Shown here: one piece after another, positions 23,570 through 35,286 of the stretch
How positions within the stretch are numbered: position 1 is the stretch's first letter
Layout: the number at the start of each line of letters is the position of its first letter
Assembly (NCBI GenBank): GCA_004794785.1
Contig: SJOL01008373.1
Span: 23,555 to 87,554 of the forward strand
DNA from: Opisthorchis felineus
Taxonomy: Eukaryota; Platyhelminthes; Trematoda; Opisthorchiida; Opisthorchiidae
DNA: 64,000 bases
Reading direction: 5' to 3'
Notes under the pieces: model-generated
Seen by the model: only the letters and a program-made list of their open reading frames with translations
What the model was told of the DNA's origin: nothing
The model's database searches: none
Made by a program: the position numbers and the translations under genes

Positions 23570-26500
23570 CGATAATTCACTGGCGTAAAGAGAAAAACGT
23601 GGTTCGAACCCGGGCAGCGGGAAGTAGAACTGAGATTTCCTGTTTGGAATGGGTGCTTATCATAAGATTTCAATGATACCAAAGCTACCAAAACACTGGA
23701 CTAACTTGAATTAAATCTAAGAAGCAAAGACTGAACAACGTAGAAGTAGTGATCAAAAAGGCTGATATCTTAGTGCAAGAGGAGATTGAAACGGGGAGAA
23801 ATTAGAGTTAGTACACAAGTTAAAACAATATCTATACCTTTGAGCGGTTGAAGGCTTAACGCTCTCAACCGACCTGTTGTGCAGTAAGCAATTCATGCTT
23901 TCACAAGACCTAATCAGACAGTATTCAGGATTGCACTTCAGGGATCAACTTTCAACTGTCATCTCCAGCCTTCCATTCAATGGCTGTCTAGTGTTTTGTC
24001 GAATTCCACGAGGTAGGACGACTGATTGCATAGTAAAAAGATTCTAATCACCAAAGGATCTTAAACCCAACCATCTCACAGGTTGGGATATACGGGGACG
24101 TGTTTTGAACGAGTCATCGATGGTTTGTAGCACTTCACACTCGCAGTACTCAACATCCAGAGACCAATAGCGACTACTGTCTGCCTGGTCGTGTACGCCA
24201 GGAATTGCGTGTACTTCCGTACAGGTTTTGTTTGGATTGGCAGAGTAGTTTAACCATGTGTCAGGCACTTTTATTGGGCGTGCTACACAGCTGATCTGTC
24301 ATAACTTAGAATTTCGCCGGCATCATTGTGAGCCATCCGTGCAAAATCTCATGCGGACAGAGAAGAGTCAGAAGCGCAACCCAGTCGTTCACCGCCAAAG
24401 TGAAGTCAACCGATATGACTAACTCACGGAAGCTTCGCGATTAGTTCTGTCACGGAACACTGGTGCTTCAGTGCCGTACAAACATGTCAATTTATCTGAG
24501 CAAAGTATTGTAATAGAAAGAAGAAAGAAAATGGAGCAGGAAAAGATACCCAGGGTCAGCCTGCCACAAACATCCGAGATGCTTAGACCTCCGACATTCA
24601 GTTAGACAATCGGGATAGAAACTGACGGCAGGAACGCCGCTGACATCAATTAGCTGCCATATCTCCCAGTGTCAGGAAGGGTCACGTGGACCCCAGCCTG
24701 GAAGGCAAACACCACCAACGGCATCCAAGATTTTTGTAGCATCCTGAATTACCTTCTGCTATGTCAAAATGTGTCCACTTTTGGGTTTCCGCCACTCTGA
24801 ACACGCTTCTCAGCAGTCGGAAACTCGGCATGCATAACACATGGCCTAGCCACCTTAGCTTGCATTGCTGGATGCATTATTTAAGGGAGGCAACCTTTGC
24901 CCCACTCAAAACCCGTCACTTGATCACCCCGTTTCGAATTCGCGATTCCGGTCATATTTCTGAGGCATCAGTGGTCGAAGACTTGAAGACGGCCCAGATC
25001 CTCCACCCGAAGTGGCCAAGTCTTAACCGAATACTGATGAAGCTATAGTTCCGACCCTAACTCCAGGTTTCTAGATATTCAGTTCACGAAAGTGGTCCTG
25101 TATATGCGTCCATCTGAGATCATAAGTTTATCTCCTCGTACTTCAGAATCGTTGCTCATTTATAAGCAATTCGAAAGCGTCCCATAGTCTTGACAATAAG
25201 AGCTGTTGCGGTCACATGTGATGCATTCAGATTTAAACTGGAAGTACTCTCATCTTGGGAATTGAACAGATTAGTATTACTAGATGGCTTATAGGATTCT
25301 GATCCCTGCATCCGTAAGTTGGAAAAATTGGACTGCCACCGCAGGATATCTGAACAAGACAACGCAGTGATTCCCGCGTCCCGAATGATCAAGGACTGTC
25401 TTCTATTACATCTCGTGAGGGTGTTAAGTTGGCTAACTTGTAGACCTAATCTCCATCTGGTGAGATTCCGCGAAGTACATAAATGCAAACCTCTATGACC
25501 CCCAAAAAGAATCTGAGATTGCACTGAACCGGGAAGGATGAGTGTGGGTCAAAGTGCTACTCACACATACAGCAAGTATGACAAAGTAATATATGAGAGT
25601 TTTGAGGTCAAAGAGCAGGAATAAAAAATCAAAAAGATATTTCTTGATGAGACAACACGGTTGACTGGTCCGGTTATTCTTTCGCACACATCAGGTGACC
25701 ACATATAGGTAGTAATAGTTGTAATAATCCTTTAGCCGCAATGGTCTTTCGGTGCATACCTGCCACGCCACCCGAATGGAGCACGAGGGCTGAGACCGTG
25801 TTAGGTCGCCCAGGCCTAGACAGGAACGGTCGAAATGCAGGTTGGATTCGAACCATGGACCTTCCGGTCATCGCTCCTTAGTCGCTGAGCTATCTTGAGC
25901 CCAAAGTGCTATTCTTGTAAAGTGTTGATTTGATTCATGATTGAATTTGTTACCTATTGAACAGAATAGTTGACTCCATTTACTGGGAGTTGCGTCATGA
26001 TGGAAAACTTTAATGGTCCTAGGATTCGTCACAGGGTGTGTGTGAAGCGGCTTGTGTCAGACAACCAAAGAACAAGTGAATCAAGTCATGTACCAGCCGC
26101 TTGCTCGGGAACAGTAAAACTTGCATCCATACTGTAGGACCAGATATCCAGCGACTTATTTAAAATTTACCGAAATCTCGCGCTTCGAGACATATAGGAT
26201 TTTGAATTATGCTGAATAACAGGGGACACATTCCCCAGACAAGATGAGACCACATTAAGGTTCCTTTCAAATTACTTACTCCCTGGATAAACGAGACGAC
26301 CAGGTGCTGACGAATAAATCAGCACGCAACTTACCGATTGTGTTCTCACCAAGATACTTTATTTCAAAACATGAGTCCCCATACTAACACTAGAGGACGA
26401 AGGAGAAGGGACACTGACGGAAACAGCGCCACAGCATGGCTAAAACCTTCCAAGCTACTTGGTGCTGGACAAACCACTGATACAAACACTGATACACTGA

Positions 26501-29500
26501 TACACGTCACACCTTCTAGCGTTTGTCGGCTAGGAGTGTTATGCTAAGAATTGTAGCACAAACTTGTCAAAATACATGCTCCACTGGAACAATCTTAGGT
26601 TCGTAGTGGTTGGTAAAGGATGCGACGTCCCTTCACAGAGAGTGCGTGGAAGGACGAAATTACTTCCGTTTGGAATATCTTGGTCTGCAGATTACCGCGC
26701 TTACACATTGTATTCCAGAGCAACAAGTACCCCGTGGATAAAGACTGGATACGTATTTCGTTGTGAAACTGATCGTACTGAACGCTTCACGATTCCATGC
26801 GTTCGATTACTGTCAGCTTGGAAAGTCATTGAGTGCGTGATTCTATTTTGTCATTTACCTTATTTGAGTTCAATTTGACGGCTCAGCTCTGATAAGCCTC
26901 TGTTACGTATATACACACTCCACAGATCGCTGTACTTCGGTTTTTATATGCCTGTTCCTCAAGTTTGCCAGAAGCTACACTAGACACTGCAGCACTCGAT
27001 TTCAGCTCACTGTCTACAGGCAGACCAACAGACAGTGCAACATCAGGGTAGCATGTTTTTAGGTTTCCAGAGTGGAAAGACAAAAGTCAGTAAAAAGCTA
27101 AGCAAATTAAAAAAATTTCCGTATGTACATAGCATATCTTTTCGAAGATTCAAAGTATGTAACAATAAAAGCTGGTTGAAGTCACCACTTCACAAGTGAT
27201 CCTACCACCACCTTGCAACATACCAGTGACAACTGTTTGACGAAAAGGTCTGCCTCAACGACCACCTACTGGGATCTGATATCCACAGAAGTTTCACGGT
27301 TTCTGATGTGTGAGTAACCCTCGACGGCTTCAGGGACGTACAACCATAATGTTCTAGAAAGAAGGCTAGGTCGATCGTTAAGCTGCTGTTAACGACAGAC
27401 CATAATAGCATCACTGTTTCATTTCTCCTCTTCGACAGTACAACCATCCTTTTTGGAATCTGTGTTGCACGTACCATCACGATTAGTCAGGCCAAATGCA
27501 GGTACGGCCCTCGTTAGTTGGACAACAGTCCTATTCCTCGCCATCTGGCTCAGCCTCCGTGCCTTTGCGAGTTCAGTTACATCCTTTGGTGGTAATTTCG
27601 GAATATTGGTAACTGGGTTGCGTCAATCGGCCGTTGATCAAGTGGGTATTGGCCTGATGAGTTCGCTTACGATTTGGTTCAAGTTGGCAAGGGAATAAGG
27701 TGGCAGCAGTAAAATACAATCAAGGCGAAAAAGCCGCTGTGGAAACACAGCTACCATCGGAATGAAGTAAACTGAATCGTACGACATTTATGACAGAAAC
27801 AACATAATTCGAGTGACGGAGTAAGAAACGTACCTCAGGAGGGTTACAATAGAAGACCTACAGCGAAGGCCTGCAGGCGACGAAAGGTTTGTTAGGGCAT
27901 CAAAAGGTCAAGCAAAGCGATGCTTAATGCTTGGAGACTGGAAAACGCAGCGTAGTATTCGTTGTATAGTTATCTTACTCTCATCCGCTGCCTAGCACAA
28001 TCACATGATCGTGACAGATTATTTTTTCTCCCACTAGTAGTGCCCTCTGTCCCTCCAGGCCATAGTTTAGGATTTTTACGAAGCTGTTGGGGTTACTTTT
28101 TGTGTCTATCGATACATGAGGCTCACTCGACGAAATTCAAAACATTTTGGAAAACCACCAGCAATCCAAAGACATTCCAAAGACATTGGTTGGTTGGAGG
28201 GACATCCAAGGAATATAGTGGGAAAACTTACCCTCGAGGCAGATATTCTTTCGTCTGGAGAATAGATTAGGAACTGTTTGATTAGATCCACTGCTTCGCG
28301 TGACGCATCCGGAAGGACGTCTTCAAAAGGCGTTGGTTCACAAGCATTGAAGGTTATCTTATTGTAGTCTGGCAAATCCTTCAGTTCCTACATTTGGAAA
28401 GTGTGCCGAAAAATGGGAAGTGTACAAGACGTTTAGTGAAGGCCTAACCAACAGTGTAGTACTTAGCCTAACTGTGGGACAGATCCTTCCAGGATATATA
28501 TCTGGCATGAAACCATTTAAAGTAGTTGGCGTCATCTACAGTAGGAGTATAAAGTCCAGTTATTCTGCGGGGTCACTATGGAGCAGACTCGCCTGCAAGC
28601 CGAGGCTGCACACCGTCCTTCTAGGCTGTGGTCAATCCCCATTTTGTGTCTAGATGCTTGAACACTCCCCTTGTTCGTTGTTTCTAGTTACCTTGCGCCA
28701 AATTCCTTGGTTCGGAGTCCCTTGTGATTTGCGTCCTATAGTATGGGAATTGCTGTGTGTAAGTCTCTGGCTCTCTTCCGCGTAAACGCAGCACGTTATT
28801 GCTAGCTAATTTCGTAATGGAATATTCAATGTAATTTATTCACCATGCTTCCGCTCACTACACAAATTTTATCTCATCGTCACGTCAACCGAACACGACG
28901 GCCGCCACAGCTATACCCTACAACTTACGCTCATTGGGCGGTTTACTATTAAGTTATGTATTCTTACTTAGGCTTCTCCAACAAATTTTCCAACAGGCTG
29001 CGAAGTTAGAGAACCACTGTGATGGAGCACATAAAGGAAAGGTATTTTCAAAAACGTACCGGAAAGCTGAGATGCGCTGACGCGAAATGACGGGAAGATC
29101 AGGCTCAGCTAAGCTACAGAATATGTTGAGTACCGAAAGATTTTGAGTTTCAGTCCGCTGCTGTGAACCCAATGCACGCACGACGTAACTTACGTCCAGA
29201 AGTTGCTAGTCCAGCTGACCTAGGATTCCATCAGAAGCGCCTATCCAACATTGTATTGCCAATCGGATTAGTTTAACCGCGCGAGAATAGTGAGAGATTC
29301 GCCTTATGGAGCTCGGGTAAAAATGATATATTCCGGGTGAAAAACATTATCCTTAATCAACATTAGTTGAGTAGTGTTGGATGTACGAGTAGCGGTGTAA
29401 CAATAGGAACCCCGCTTGGTCCAGTGTCAACGAATATTCAGAAGAGGCGCGTTTATTTAAACACGCGGAAAGAAAGATGGGAATAGTGCCGTGTTTCCCG

Positions 29501-32500
29501 AGTCCAATCCACAGAAAGTCCATTTCACAAGAACTCAGGGGTAGCCTTTGTTCTATCGCATTTTCATTATTCATATGATATTCAAAGAATTTTTTGTTGA
29601 TCTTTACCTAAGGATACGACTGGGTCATGAAGCACATAAAAACGGAAACCTAAAAAATTAATCGAACTCCATGAGGTAGTTCGTGCCTTAATCGACAGCA
29701 AGTGAGCCGGGTTGTCACATCGAAAAGTTTGACAGGCACTGTGACAGTGCGGATAGTTTGTACATAGCAGCTGGGTGGTGGCTGCTCTTTTCGTATATTC
29801 ACTGATCGGATCACCTAAGCTGAGTCCGCTTCAGGAGAGACAAGACAAATATCACTTAGGAATTTAGCACCACCGAGTAGACGAAAAACGGGATTATGAA
29901 TAGACTTTGGACAAAGAAAACTTTCAAACATCCAACTTTGTATGCACCACTCAGCAAAATGCAACTCACTGGCCAGATCGTCTCATTTGGAGTCCCCAGT
30001 ATCTTGATGACTACCCATAGCTGTTCAATATCATTTTCACCCTAAATCGTTACATTTATTTTCCATTTGACATACTGGGAACAGTGGAGAGTTGTTGAGT
30101 AGCTCGCCAAAAATACATCCAATCGCCCTTTTATTTGATTACATGTAAAACAACCACACAAACCATAGATCCACAGCGGCGGAGTATTTCTTTGCACCAT
30201 ACAAAAGCTCTGGAGCACGGTACCATCTGAAATAATGGAACACTTCCGAGATAACGTTACCGAGTGGCAACCTGATGACTGTAAAGTCTTTCTTTCGTGT
30301 TTTGGAACAGCCTGGCCAGTCCAAAGTCCGCGATTTTTAGGAGGCCATTTGAAGATATGAGCAAATTGGCAGGCTTCAAGTCCTTAAAAAGACATCATGG
30401 AAGGATAAGGTAAGTTACTGGACATCGGCTGAGAAACCATGGACTAAAAGATTCCTCTAAATAGTTCGGGGACTGTTCCGACACTAATAGAGGAGAGCGT
30501 CTTTGCGCACGGCAACAATGCTGGGGGATGAAATCTGACCTCACAAACAATTCGGCAGACATTGGAAACAGGAATGCTTACATGGGCGCAAAAAATCATT
30601 ATCAAAATTTAGTCCTACTTTACAACGGTGTAAAATCGACAGCGGAAGCACGAAATTCTCACACTTGATGTGCCTTGGGAATGTTGCGCACCGTACCAGG
30701 CAAAAAAAACCCGGCAACTTACATTTTCATCCCAGACTGAGCTCAAACAACACACCTCCGGAACATACTGACAGAGTACGGAAAACAAATGATGATACTT
30801 GAAAAAAGGAGTACGTTATTCGTGGAAAGGTATTTGTCAGTATAGTGTCAGTGATCAAAACTGTGGCAACTGGAACCAATGTGCTTATGGTACACGGTTT
30901 ATAGCCGATAAATTGGACTGAATTGAGTGTCAGTCAGAAGAAACGTCCCTTCCACTAATGAAACACTTCTGAAGTGAACTAAGGCGATAGCCTGCTTCCC
31001 GTACACTGCGTTTCCTGCAGACTTGTGTCAGTAGACAGGGTCACACACACACAAAACGCTCAATTACAGCACATTTTCGGTGCACAGTCCCATGCAACCC
31101 GAAGGAAGCACTACGGCATAGATACTGCCGGGATGTCAACACCTACACAAGACCAATCAAAAGTTAGCGTTGGCACCAAACCTACCAACCAAAATGCAGA
31201 GTTCCACAGTGTTTATGGGCTTCGTGACGGCTGTATGTGAGTGTACTCACGAGGAACGACCACAGTCACTGAGTGTATGGGAAGTGCTGGAAACCCTAAA
31301 GCCATAATAGTCGGGCAGTGGTCCATAAATCGCTTATGATATATATATATATATATACCTAACAGAAAGTGCTCTTCTGCATTAACCACAAACAAGCTAT
31401 GAAACAAGGCTGCACATGCAAAACACTACATATTTCATCTACTTTTGGGCGGAGCTTGACCGCCCAACCTAGAGGCATTGAAACATAACGGAATAAGATT
31501 TTGTCTCAACAAATAAAAGATAATAATCGTTCAGCTGTAGCACCCTTTCGGTGCCTAACTGCCATGTCACCAGAAGGAAGCACGAAGGCTGGGATACTGC
31601 CAGGTTGCCCAAGCCTAGACAGGGGAAGTCGAGAGGCAGAGGTCGGGTTCGAACCACGGACCTTCCGGTCAGCAAATTGGCGCTCTAACCACTTGGGCCA
31701 TCTCGCCCTCAACAAAGTCAATGAGGCTAGTGCGGTCACCATGCAAGTATCAAAACTTCTGACTCTACCAAGGATTTGTGTACTGCCATAAGACAATGAA
31801 GAATTGGTCGCGCCAGAAGCCTTGTTACAATGGGGGTCAAACTAAAAACTCTATGCTCGTTACATTCATTGCGAGTGCCTTTCTGAAAACGGGCACTACT
31901 ATCGATTCACTCTAGTTGCCTGGGATGGGCTGTTTCTCCCAGATAGACGTGGATATGATAGACAGGTACTGACTGAGGAATTCAGCGCAATCCCTGAAAC
32001 AGAGCACGTGGAAGGTCATCAGGAATGGCAGCACGATGACGATTGAGTAGAGATGGCTCAGTGATTAGAGCGCGAATTTACGGACCGGAAGTTCCGTGGA
32101 TCGAACCCGACTTCTGCATCTCGACTTCCTCTGTCTAGGCTTGGGCAATTTGAAGTATCCCATCCCATATGCTTCCTTCGGGTGACATGCCAGCTAAGCA
32201 CCGAATAGGGTGTTACAGCTGAAAGATTTATTTTATCAGAAGTATATACACGGACACTTCTGAGGCTGAAGTGGGCTGCGTATTCACAGTTCACCTTTCT
32301 GTTGAAGTTCTCTGGTCTGAATTTAAGAACATCACCATCAACCACCATCAGCTGTAGGAATCACGCACTTGCCGTAAAGTGATTATAGCTGCCAGTTTCC
32401 TGCGCAGGTGATTTGGGGAGGTGGGGTAGATAGCTACGCACTGGAGGTGGTAGTTGATATTTGGGGGGATCGGAAGGGGAGCTATGCATTGAAGGCAACA

Positions 32501-35286
32501 GCTTGGATGCACGACCGCCACTGACAGTGCGACTGGGCCATACCTGACATCGTCTCTAACCATTGATGTGTTCTGACTCTGGGTCCCCATCCAAGGAGAC
32601 GGTAATGAGCAGTTTGCCGGTAGTGGTTTTCACACTTCGCTGCCAAGTCACTGTTCGGCCTCCCTTGGCTCGCTTCCACCCTTCGCGTGGTTGAGCAAAA
32701 AGGGCTCTTCGAGAAAATCGGTCAATTGCCATGTGACCAAGCAAGCACAACCTACGGAGTGTCATCGGTTCACTTGTCGTGGGCGAGTTATTTCTTTCGA
32801 AGACCATTCGGCGTACTTCAGCACTACTTGTCCGGTGTTCCCACCAGATGCGGCCAATGCTCCGAAGACATCGACGGTCAAACGGTGAGTTTTTGAAGTC
32901 CCCAGCGCAGAGGCTAGGTTTCTGACCCATATAATAATATGGGGCGCATCGCAGCATTGTTGACGCGACCCCTGACGGATAAGCTGATGTCATGCCTACG
33001 CCACAGCTGATACAGGTTCACGAAAATTGCTCCGGCCTTCCCGATCCCGACGGAAATGCCGTCTTTGGCTAAATCACCGGGAATGATCCAAGTGCCCGGA
33101 TTTGAGACAGCAGCTGGCCAACTGAATTGTTGTATGAAGTACCGTGTTGGATATTAGAGCCATTCTGGTCCCTGATAGTTTCGCTGACAAGGGGCTTCCG
33201 GGACCAGTCAAACGGATCAAGCGCAATAGCCTTCGGAGGGTTCCAGCATTTTGTGCATCTTCTGTTTCTTGAGCCTTTCGGGTCCACCAAGCTCCCGGGT
33301 ATGCACGGACACTCAGTTACACCTGGCGCGGGATGACGAGTCGGTTTGAGCTGTGGTTGCGAAAAGGAGAAATCTATCAGCAGACCTCCAGCAAAACCAT
33401 GGTCCTATCAGAGACCCAACTTTTGGATGAACCTAGCCGGGTTGTACGTCAAACGGAAAATCCGGCTTTGAGTAGCGCTCTGGGTATCTGTTCCCAGTGG
33501 TCGTTAATATCCGACATCGGACTATCCGGCACGCGTTAGAGAAACCGGTTAAGTAAAGTTTGTTTAGTTTATGAGATTACTAGGTTCTCAATGGATGAAC
33601 AAGATATGCGCGCTTTCCGTAGACCTAAAAAACGCTGTGGAAAGCAACGCCAGAATAGTACATGGTCGGAGTAAACGCCGGTATTCCAGGAGCGGCAGGC
33701 CATGATCGACTCGCCATCGGTAACTGATGGCAATATGGTCTATTTGGATTCGAGGCTGGTTTGTTATTGGGTACCACGTCGTCAAGCGATTCACGCTGTT
33801 CCGGGAATTGGTACTGCAAAGGAAGTCTGTGATCGGCACACAACTGAAGCAGGGGATCTCCGTTATCCATGCGTCTGGTGTCCAATCCAAGACGACCACC
33901 CAATCAGGCCTCAGCGACGCTTAGTCTACCTACCAGAGCGTTCACGTCACCAACAACGACAACGTCTGGGCTTTTATCCCGGCGTAAAAGAGTGTTTAGA
34001 GCGTCATAGCAAGTGTCCTTGGAAGATTCAGAGATAATCTTTTGGGGCGTAAGCAGACACGATAAACGGGGTGCGATGGATCTCACTTTCTCGAGATTCT
34101 TTCAGAGACGCTGCCAAACAAACCAAAGAGATGATCATCAACAGGCATATAGTCAAGTAGAAGCGCTTCCGCTCGATCGCTCAATACAATAACCGGGTAT
34201 ATGCCAGAGTTGCACAGCCGGAACGTGTCAAATAGCGGGGGCATCAGTTCAATTACAATGCTTGCGCCCTGTATCCTTGTTCCTGAGACAGTATATCAAT
34301 GCAGAGTGAATCCAGAGTCCGAGCGGGAGCCACTTATTGTTCTGCTTGTTCCAGTGTGCGAACATTAAAGGAATCTAAGTAAACCAGCTACTAGTGTGTG
34401 GTCAGAAATGTTAATACGCACTGATAACAATCGTCCACCGAGATGCAATAATCACCGGAACCATCACTAACACCAAGCTCAGATTTTCATGGATGATGTT
34501 GGGAACGACAGGACCTTTGTGAAGCATCGAAGTGTGCAGTGCACGGCTTTTCAGGTAAAGAATTAGGTCGTGATCAACCCGTCCGATCAAAACATCCAAT
34601 TTCGTGGGTGAAAACGGAGCACATCTGACGCTGATTCAGTAACCGTACGAAATGAGCAAACTGGGGGATCTATATAGATGAAATTGTGATGAAACAAATT
34701 AGGCTGAACATCCAAAGAAGTGTACCGCCCCGCATATGCAAAATAAACCATTGGCCAAGAACCTATTGTTTGGTCGACTAACGTAAATCGCGTGGGTACA
34801 CCCACGCGCATACAAAAAGCGTCAACAACGAAGAAACGTACGCGATGCATGATCCCATTTTCGTGCATCACCTCAACTCCACAAAGAAGCATTTGTAAAT
34901 AGCTTTTAATCTGACTGTTGTTCATCGGGGCCTCGGAACTTCGTATAACCTCGGTAAGGTCCGTCATCATGTAATCGAACACGAGTACAAATCCAGTGCT
35001 GTGAGGAAACACCTCTCTCAGCCGGACAACGTATGGACTAATATCAAGGAACTGCAATGTCTTGATCTCTCTATACATTAGACGAAAGCAAATCTACCCA
35101 CCTTAGAGCAGTACTTCGAATCCCATTCGCTATCTTCCGGAGAGGTACTTTCTTTAAGGCCACATACTCGCCGCTCTATTGATAAATATACATGAAGAAA
35201 CTGGGTTATACCTCTATGTGTCTAGCTTTCAGTACTATGCCATGGGCACCCTCACCAATGCGTCCGACCACAGCATAGTTTTCCAT
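23064..35286 (-). CDS. CDK20: Cyclin-dependent kinase 20 (cell cycle-related kinase), nine coding exons, complete
   Basis: Coding exons in transcript order: 35212-35286, 35102-35175, 34842-35070, 30261-30382, 30164-30226, 30076-30127, 29970-30041, 28232-28387, 23064-23366. Every junction is GT...AG and the phases fit, giving 381 residues with no stop or frameshift. Human CDK20 has 346; the extra length is in the C-tail. Seen in order: start [16 protein letters not shown] (glycine loop), VALKK (lysine), a PSTAIRE-region helix ending STALREI, SDL-type hinge [16 protein letters not shown] (catalytic loop, split by intron 3), DFGLA, T-loop ...[29 protein letters not shown], and the CDK20-specific tail [15 protein letters not shown]. 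In animals CDK20 phosphorylates the ciliary kinases CILK1/MAK and tunes cilium length and Hedgehog-type signalling; that role here is inference. DLYSHQ/YGA and LPDYNKI features separate it from CDK7 and MAPK15. Five introns are 31-36 bp. Confidence 0.95.
23530..23569. repeat. (AT)n microsatellite in CDK20 intron 8
   Basis: About 19 uninterrupted AT units. On the minus strand it follows a tRNA-like segment and may be its simple-sequence tail. Confidence 0.92.
23570..23692 (-). mobile_element. Possible second tRNA-derived SINE with an AT tail
   Basis: Reading the minus strand, an A-box-like TGGTAGCTTTGG (23,679-23,690) is followed about 70 bases later by a perfect B box GGGTTCGAACC (23,601-23,611), then by a T-rich stretch and the AT repeat. 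Spacing is longer than in a tRNA gene and the body does not fold as a tRNA by eye. It differs from the other SINE family in the window. Only one copy is seen, so this is tentative. Confidence 0.4.
24540..25085 (-). mobile_element. RTE-type LINE 3' fragment in CDK20 intron 8
   Basis: Translating the minus strand in shifting frames gives the C-terminal signature of fluke RTE-like reverse transcriptases: [14 protein letters not shown], then CLRNMTGIA, then a [16 protein letters not shown] block. The usual form is 'DLRRLQVFDHRCLR.IA.I.W' followed by '[16 protein letters not shown]'. Several frameshifts and stops show it is dead. It has the same orientation as the host gene and contains no RT catalytic core. 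Confidence 0.65.
25708..25902 (-). mobile_element. tRNA-derived SINE, copy 1 (CDK20 intron 8)
   Basis: On the minus strand it begins with a tRNA-like head: A box near AGATAGCTCAGCGACTAAGG, and B box GGTTCGAATCC at 25,844-25,854. A shared body follows (CCTGTCTAGGCCTGGGCGA, then the GGTGGCGTGGCAGGTATGCACCGAAAG region) and a tail of imperfect ATT units. The same layout recurs at 31.5 and 32.1 kb. Confidence 0.85.
31060..31165 (-). mobile_element. tRNA-derived SINE, headless copy (CDK20 intron 3)
   Basis: Only the body of the SINE family is recognisable: the plus strand reads TTTTCGGTGCACAGTCCCAT, then CGAAGGAAGCACTACGGCAT and ATACTGCCGGGATG. These line up with the corresponding parts of the copy at 31.5 kb. 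The tRNA-like head is missing or too decayed. Confidence 0.55.
31339..31357. repeat. Short AT microsatellite
   Basis: About nine AT units inside CDK20 intron 3. Confidence 0.85.
31514..31709 (-). mobile_element. tRNA-derived SINE, copy 2 (CDK20 intron 3)
   Basis: Best preserved copy. On the minus strand the head reads GAGATGGCCCAAGTGGTTAG (A box TGGCCCAAGTGG), then the B box GGTTCGAACCC at 31,645-31,655. The body CCCTGTCTAGGCTTGGGCAA and a conserved segment around GGTGACATGGCAGTTAGGC follow, with a tail of AT-rich triplets. Known biology: such heads act as internal RNA polymerase III promoters, and the copy uses LINE machinery. Whether this one is active cannot be told. Confidence 0.88.
32045..32236 (+). 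mobile_element. tRNA-derived SINE, copy 3 (CDK20 intron 3)
   Basis: Same family in plus orientation, about 340 bases from copy 2 and inverted to it. A box in GAGATGGCTCAGTGATTAGAG, B-box variant GGATCGAACCC at 32,098-32,108, body CCTCTGTCTAGGCTTGGGCA, and an end with GTGTTACAGCTGAAAG. The B box has lost the canonical TTC, so transcription may be weak. Confidence 0.85.
32380..34330 (-). mobile_element. RTE-like LINE remnant in CDK20 intron 3: endonuclease plus RT C-terminus, core deleted
   Basis: The minus strand first shows apurinic endonuclease pieces: [15 protein letters not shown] (near 33,950; GD.NA motif), [23 protein letters not shown] in a second frame, and [12 protein letters not shown] in a third (near 33,720). 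After a gap with no RT catalytic motifs comes the RT C-terminal region from 32,993: [20 protein letters not shown], then [28 protein letters not shown] and LGWGPRV....[11 protein letters not shown] near 32,500-32,600. Frame changes and the missing palm domain show it is dead. Orientation matches CDK20. The family call rests on remembered trematode RTE/SR2-type sequences. Confidence 0.78.
34789..34808. repeat. 9-bp perfect hairpin near the CDK20 exon 3 donor
   Basis: CGCGTGGGTACACCCACGCG is a 9-bp inverted repeat around two bases, about 35 bases into intron 3. It may be chance or could affect splice-site pairing in the pre-mRNA. Confidence 0.6.

Noticed and set aside
28954..29181. 75-codon minus-strand frame between CDK20 exons 7 and 8
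   Set aside because: It lies in an intron and matches no CDK20 segment; the exons on either side already join in phase.
34587..34841. Open reading continuing past the CDK20 exon 3 donor
   Set aside because: The reading after HGIMHR loses all kinase similarity, while a GT donor and the next exon (DLKPAN...) fit perfectly, so it is intron.
23064..35286. Assignment of the kinase to CDK7 or MAPK15
   Set aside because: The LPDYNKI block, the GENDIEQL segment and the ALQHSYF..DPLPAH tail fit CDK20, and the MAPK TXY loop is absent.
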